37,731 nucleotides of DNA from NCBI GenBank assembly GCA_030539115.1, contig JAUNSR010000030.1, positions 1 through 37,731 on the forward strand, given 5' to 3'. Origin of the DNA: Bacteroidales bacterium. Its GTDB lineage: Bacteria > Bacteroidota > Bacteroidia > Bacteroidales > JAUNSR01. The position numbers and the translations under genes were made by a program. How positions within the stretch are numbered: position 1 is the stretch's first letter; the number at the start of each line of letters is the position of its first letter. Positions 33,689 to 37,731 of this stretch are shown here, one piece after another. Under the pieces are notes generated by a model. The model was not told the DNA's origin, ran no database searches, and saw nothing but the letters and a program-made list of their open reading frames with translations.

Positions 33689-35149
33689 CTATATCTTGTT
33701 GATAACCCATTTTCCGGAGTTTCCACCTTCACGCTTTAAGGTGCCATTCTCGCGTAATTGCTCTATTATCTTTCTAACTTGCCGCTCACTGATATTTAAT
33801 AACTTAGAAAGTTCAGCTCTTGAAATTGAAGGAGTTTTCCTTATCATTTCCAGTAATCTTTCTTCATTCATTGGAACGCTTTGGAACGCTGTTGGATCAT
33901 CTTTGGAACGCTCTGGAACATCATCTTCGTTACCGGTACGCCAAACAATGACTCTAAAATCTTCTTCCTGATAGAATTCCGGAGTTTTCAAACCATAATC
34001 ACGACACTTATTGATAATATCCTCTGTACCGGTACCCACTTTCTCAATATATCCGTTCCAATACATCGGGTCAGCAAGTAGTGGATTTGCAGGTAAAGAC
34101 TTATGAGGACCATGCAACTTTTGCACTGTTAGTCCATATGGCAATATTCCCGGATTCCATATTTCCAATCTGTTTCGGAACAACATCACCTGAACACTTG
34201 CATTACTTGTATAATCCCTATGACATACGGCATTAACTATCGCCTCTTTTACTGCTTCAATAGGTAATTCGGGATGTGTTGGTATATCTGCCTTTTCACC
34301 TTCTTCACGTGTTCCCACCCAATTATTAATACGGCTCATCACAAAACCTATGGCTTGGTCAACAAGTTCAAAAACATCACCTCTGTAAATCTGATATGAT
34401 GGCATAGGTTTTTCAACAATATTGCCATAAAACTGTACACATTTGACCTCAGATGTGATAAAGTACTTTTGAGGCTTCCTGCCAAATAGAAGCACTGCTG
34501 CATTTGCCAATCTTCCTTTATCATCTATCAAGTCAAGATGCGTAAGCAATGACACAGGAGATGTATTAACAGGAAGTGGAAAGTTACGCTTTGTACGTGC
34601 CATGTGAATAAAATTTTTCATCTTATCCTCATCTAAATCTCCCAATGTTGCTCCATTATCATTAGATGCATCAAACGGTCGCCAACGGATATACTCTTTT
34701 TCCTCCAAATAGCGGATTAATGAAGCATATACAGAAGTGCGCAATCCGTCAATATCCACAAAGGTTTTACGAACAATATCTCGTTCAACCTTTCGTATTA
34801 AAGCAGTTTCTTTCGGATGTCTCTTTTCCTCTCCAATAGCTTTGATATAGATTAAGCGACTTTTATGAAGTGTTGCTGCTAAGTCATATTCTCGTTCTGT
34901 CGGAGAAACTCCAGCCTCATCTTCGTACCCATAAAGATTTCCATACAGTCCCAAGTATATGTCGCAAAGTTCCACTTCTCTAAAGTATACATGACTTATA
35001 GAATATTCATTAGCCGGAACTTCCTCGAATATAAAAGGTTCAAAGAACTTGCCTAACAAAACATCTGTTCGGATATAATAACAAAGCATAGCACGCTCTT
35101 CGGCAAACTCACTCTGTACACTGCTTATGAATATTTTAATTCGCTTCAT
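33689..35149 (-). CDS. DUF4062 - GHKL-type ATPase - winged-helix protein
   Basis: A 486-residue cytosolic protein. An N-terminal DUF4062 domain (KIFISSVQSEFAEER at 5-19; YLGLYGNLYG near 65-74; SPTEREYDLA near 82-91) is followed by an ATP-binding domain of the type in COG2865 'RecG-like' regulators (EAIVNAVCHRDY at 302-313; NPG at 332-334; VGTGTEDI at 371-378) and a C-terminal winged helix (about 425-486; SRAELSKLLNISERQVRK). In the usual family an AlbA_2 domain occupies the N-terminus; here DUF4062 does. An in-frame ATG at 35260 would add 37 residues ahead of a domain that normally starts near MKxIKIFISS, so 35149 is preferred. It is an isolated gene in an accessory position; regulatory or defence roles are both possible. 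Confidence 0.8.
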   Translation of the reverse strand: MKRIKIFISSVQSEFAEERAMLCYYIRTDVLLGKFFEPFIFEEVPANEYSISHVYFREVELCDIYLGLYGNLYGYEDEAGVSPTEREYDLAATLHKSRLIYIKAIGEEKRHPKETALIRKVERDIVRKTFVDIDGLRTSVYASLIRYLEEKEYIRWRPFDASNDNGATLGDLDEDKMKNFIHMARTKRNFPLPVNTSPVSLLTHLDLIDDKGRLANAAVLLFGRKPQKYFITSEVKCVQFYGNIVEKPMPSYQIYRGDVFELVDQAIGFVMSRINNWVGTREEGEKADIPTHPELPIEAVKEAIVNAVCHRDYTSNASVQVMLFRNRLEIWNPGILPYGLTVQKLHGPHKSLPANPLLADPMYWNGYIEKVGTGTEDIINKCRDYGLKTPEFYQEEDFRVIVWRTGNEDDVPERSKDDPTAFQSVPMNEERLLEMIRKTPSISRAELSKLLNISERQVRKIIEQLRENGTLKREGGNSGKWVINKI

Positions 35150-35273
35150 GTTGGCTGTTTCTTTATATCGTCTATGACCATATTTTTTTGTAATGATTGC
35201 ACGTTCCCCATTAAGTCTCCAATATTTTTCCTGTGCACTCGTAGAGATTAGGACGTTCATACAAAAATTATGG

Positions 35274-35389
35274 TCTGCTTACATTTAAGCAGAGAATCTT
35301 TTCGTCCTTTTTATTTTTAAAAGAACCGTGTACTTTAAAAGGTTCTCCCATATTTATTTAATATAAAATCCGCACCTATAGCAAAAGTA
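35274..35389 (-). promoter_or_regulatory. Promoter and structured leader of the DUF4062 gene
   Basis: Minus-strand -7 box TACTTTTG at plus 35382-35389, followed by two inverted repeats in the predicted leader: AGAACC/GGTTCT (35322-35327, 35341-35346) and TCTGCTT/AAGCAGA (35274-35280, 35287-35293). No clear -33 TTTG. The leader would be about 115 bases to 35260 or 225 to 35149. Confidence 0.45.
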
Positions 35390-35735
35390 CTTATTTAAAT
35401 TTAAATTGAAATGACTGTCTTGTTGTTCTAATAAACATTATGAATTTCTTCATATGACAATCTTTACCTATATTTATAGCAATAATTTCATCTTTGATGC
35501 TTATCTATCTATATGCTGCAATCCTTCTGCCTGCCTATTCAATTCAATAATCAGTAACGAGATAGTAACGAAACTTTGTCATTATTAGTTTTTCGTTGGC
35601 TTTTTATGACATTACAACATCTTGGCTGACATCATTAAAACACTAACAGACAACATTCTTTCCTCGTTTTGCACTCACTTTTGAGTCTTAGTCGTATTTT
35701 TGTAGAAGATATTATTACTAAACATTTTTATTATT
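35390..35735. other. Divergent intergenic region before miaB
   Basis: AT-rich, no ORF. A rightward -7 box TATTTTTG lies at 35695-35702, 34 bases before the miaB ATG, with TTTTG at 35667-35671 as a possible but distant -33 element (about 23 bases away). Nothing else was recognised. Confidence 0.45.
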
Positions 35736-37100
35736 ATGCAAAATCAAGGAGCAGACTTTAAATCTGCAACTCATGAAGAAAAGAAATTTTTTATCGAGAC
35801 CTACGGATGCCAAATGAATGTGGCAGACAGTGAAGTAGTGGCATCCATCATGGAAATGGACGGCTACAGCATGACAGACAATATAGAGGATGCTGATGCT
35901 ATTTTGGTAAACACCTGCTCTATCAGGGACAATGCCGAGCAGAAAATCGTCTCAAGGCTTCAATATTTCAATTCTTTACGAAAAAAGAAAAAGAATCTTG
36001 TTGTCGGCGTGCTTGGCTGTATGGCAGAGAGAGTTAAAGACGAGCTTATCGAGAATTTCCAGGTTGACCTTGTGGCGGGTCCCGATGCCTATCTCGATCT
36101 TCCAAATCTTGTCGGGTCTGTCGAACAGGGGCAAAAAGCTATCAATGTGAAATTATCCACCGATGAAACTTACCGCGAGATTATTCCTTCACGTATAGGC
36201 GGCAACCGTATTTCAGGATTTATCTCCATAATGAGAGGCTGTAATAATTTTTGCACCTATTGTATTGTTCCTTACACAAGAGGCCGTGAAAGAAGTCGCG
36301 AACCACAAAGCATTTTAAAAGAATTAGAAGATCTTAGGGCTAAAAATTTCAAGGAAATAACGCTGCTTGGTCAGAATGTCAACTCTTATATGTATGAAGA
36401 TGAGAACGGCAATAAGATTGACTTCTCGTCACTCCTAAGTTTAGTTGCAGAGGCTGCTCCTGATGTAAGAATCCGTTTCAGCACCTCTCATCCTAAAGAT
36501 ATGTCCGACAAGATTCTCGAGACAATTGCCAAATATCCGAACATCTGCAAACATATCCATTTGCCTGTTCAATCGGGTAGTAGTAAAGTTCTCAAGGCAA
36601 TGAATAGAAAATACACACGTGAGTGGTATCTTGACAGAATTGCAGCTATTAAAAGAATTATTCCGGATTGCGGCATTACAACAGATGTGTTCTGCGGCTT
36701 TCATGATGAAACTCTTGAAGATCATGCTCAAACTCTTTCTTTAATGGAAGAGGTGGGTTTTGATGCTGCATTCATGTTTAAATATTCTGAACGTCCCGGA
36801 ACTTTCGCTCATAAGCATCTTCCTGACAACATCAGCGAAGAGGAAAAAGTCAGACGTTTGCAGGAGATTATTGAACTTCAGGGACGTCTTTCCCTTGAAA
36901 GCAACAAAAGAGATATCGGTCATGAATTTGAAGTCCTTGTTGAAGGCTTTTCAAAGAAATCGAGAGAAAATCTTTTCGGCCGCACAAGCCAAAACAAAGT
37001 AGTGGTGTTCCCTAAGAACGGCCATAGAATTGGTCAACTTGTAAAAGTCAAGGTTCTGGATGTATCATCTGCAACATTATTGGGTGAATCGGTTGAATAA
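35736..37100 (+). CDS. miaB: tRNA-2-methylthio-N6-dimethylallyladenosine synthase
   Basis: Radical-SAM methylthiotransferase that converts i6A37 to ms2i6A37 in tRNAs reading UNN codons. The 454-residue protein has three N-terminal cluster cysteines (Cys25 in YGCQMN, Cys61 in NTCSIR, Cys95 in LGCMAE), the radical-SAM Cys169-x3-Cys173-x2-Cys176 in MRGCNNFCTYCIVPYTRGRE, and a C-terminal TRAM domain (about 385-454). All key residues are present and the length is normal. The YGCQMN form and the MRGCNNFCTYCIVPYTRGRE segment fit MiaB rather than MtaB or RimO. It is a single gene with its own promoter; the next terminator is 150 bases downstream. Confidence 0.96.
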   Translation: MQNQGADFKSATHEEKKFFIETYGCQMNVADSEVVASIMEMDGYSMTDNIEDADAILVNTCSIRDNAEQKIVSRLQYFNSLRKKKKNLVVGVLGCMAERVKDELIENFQVDLVAGPDAYLDLPNLVGSVEQGQKAINVKLSTDETYREIIPSRIGGNRISGFISIMRGCNNFCTYCIVPYTRGRERSREPQSILKELEDLRAKNFKEITLLGQNVNSYMYEDENGNKIDFSSLLSLVAEAAPDVRIRFSTSHPKDMSDKILETIAKYPNICKHIHLPVQSGSSKVLKAMNRKYTREWYLDRIAAIKRIIPDCGITTDVFCGFHDETLEDHAQTLSLMEEVGFDAAFMFKYSERPGTFAHKHLPDNISEEEKVRRLQEIIELQGRLSLESNKRDIGHEFEVLVEGFSKKSRENLFGRTSQNKVVVFPKNGHRIGQLVKVKVLDVSSATLLGESVE

Positions 37101-37253
37101 CAGTATTTCAGCATATTGTTAATGCTTTCATTAGACTTTATTTTACAACAATACAATTATTAGGTTTAACTTTAAATAATTTAGTTATCATAAAGATGAT
37201 AAAAGCTTAAATTAATTGATTGTTTAAAATTTTTGGAGCATTATTAATTAACA

Positions 37254-37300
37254 AGAGTATATTACTTATTGAGTTTTTCATGAGTAATATACTCTTTGTT
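37254..37300. terminator. Hairpin past miaB
   Basis: AGAGTATATTACT (37254-37266) and AGTAATATACTCT (37283-37295) are perfect 13-base arms with a 16-base loop. TTG-TTTT follows on plus. It could also stop a leftward transcript. Confidence 0.75.
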
Positions 37301-37673
37301 TTCAGATGATAATGTGACGATTTCTTCCAATGACAACTTTGAGCTGCATAAATTTCAATGACTTTATTTTCAACATCCAATCATTGTTTTTTTATTCAAT
37401 TGATCATACGACAGTTGCCAAACACCGAAAAATATAATTATTAAGGTTTTGAAAGGTGCTTATGTTTCAAAGTGCAGATTTTTAATAGTTTTCATCACTG
37501 CATTAGGTTATTTGTTTTATTTTAATATGCTTGTCTACAGTCGATTAAAATCAATTTAGAAAAAGCCTTCTATCATAAAGACGATTTCAAGTATTAGTTT
37601 CAGTGTTCTTATTTGGCAAATTTTAGAGCAGCTTACAAATTGCATGATTTCTGCCTAAACAAAATGATTTAAA

Positions 37674-37704
37674 CCGAAGATAATGCAAGCCGAACTCAAT
37701 AAAC
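37674..37704 (-). promoter_or_regulatory. Leftward promoter-like module, twin of TPR promoter P2
   Basis: Its minus strand matches 5784-5814 in 27 of 31 positions, including TTCGGCTTGCA and the -7-like TATCTTCG (plus 37675-37682). No leftward gene follows in the window, so it may drive a non-coding transcript or be a non-functional copy. Confidence 0.45.
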
Positions 37705-37730
37705 AATTGAAAGTGCAAACTTTCAAATTG
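37704..37730 (-). terminator. Hairpin joined to the right-end promoter module
   Basis: TTGAAAGT (37707-37714), GCAA loop, ACTTTCAA (37719-37726). On the minus strand the hairpin runs into TTGTTTATT, so it can end a leftward transcript entering from the right of the window. Confidence 0.5.
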
Positions 37731-37731
37731 T

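Larger units (their letters stand above)
37101..37731. other. Gene-free right end
   Basis: No ORF above about 60 codons on either strand. It contains a strong hairpin at 37254-37295 and a leftward promoter-like module with a hairpin at 37674-37730, listed separately. The stretch between them (37301-37673) has no recognised gene. Confidence 0.5.

Noticed and set aside
1..37731. CRISPR arrays, tRNA or rRNA genes, transposases, phage genes
   Set aside because: None seen; no regularly spaced repeats, cloverleaf-like segments or transposase/integrase motifs were noticed. A covariance search was not possible.

Overview
The window looks like chromosomal DNA of a member of the order Bacteroidales. 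It is AT-rich, Shine-Dalgarno sites are weak or absent, several start regions carry the Bacteroidetes -7 promoter box TAnnTTTG, and the gene content fits: a MetG with a C-terminal tRNA-binding domain, a two-subunit-fused ADP-forming acyl-CoA synthetase, S9 peptidase, a TPR/outer-membrane-barrel pair, MiaB. Genus cannot be decided from the sequence alone.

Layout. 1-2712: a leftward gene for an exported thioredoxin-fold (TlpA-like) protein, preceded by two tandem copies of an unusual ~75-100 bp promoter-like repeat (called RE here); a third copy at the very left edge points at a gene outside the window. 3041-5690: ADP-forming acyl-CoA synthetase and a Zn-ribbon Nudix hydrolase. 5691-10815: a twin-promoter region, then a 1001-residue TPR protein and a 599-residue outer-membrane barrel, probably one operon. 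10894-14820: a leftward cupin and a rightward twin-Rossmann FAD oxidoreductase with a twin-arginine leader. 14898-21019: metG, an S9 prolyl-oligopeptidase-type peptidase, a creatininase-family amidohydrolase.

21101-33065 is the main accessory block: a nonulosonic (legionaminic-type) acid and surface glycan locus. A rightward operon starts at an RE copy and runs wzx flippase, GT2 glycosyltransferase, legB, legC, ATP-grasp ligase, small HAD phosphatase, legI, legG, legF, ptmE. A convergent leftward pair (NeuD/PglD-like acetyltransferase, then a DUF115/sialyltransferase-like protein) starts at another RE copy. Together they can explain GDP-hexosamine formation, 4,6-dehydration, 4-amination, 4-N-acylation, hydrolytic 2-epimerisation, condensation with PEP, CMP activation, and possibly transfer and export. 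The shared RE ties the two convergent operons to each other and to the TlpA-like gene. The most interesting unknowns are RE itself (a candidate regulon promoter) and the ATP-grasp/HAD pair inserted between legC and legI.

33689-35149 is a leftward DUF4062-ATPase-wHTH protein in an isolated accessory position with long AT-rich flanks. 35736-37100 is miaB. The right 630 bases hold a terminator and a leftward promoter-like module that matches the one in front of the TPR operon.
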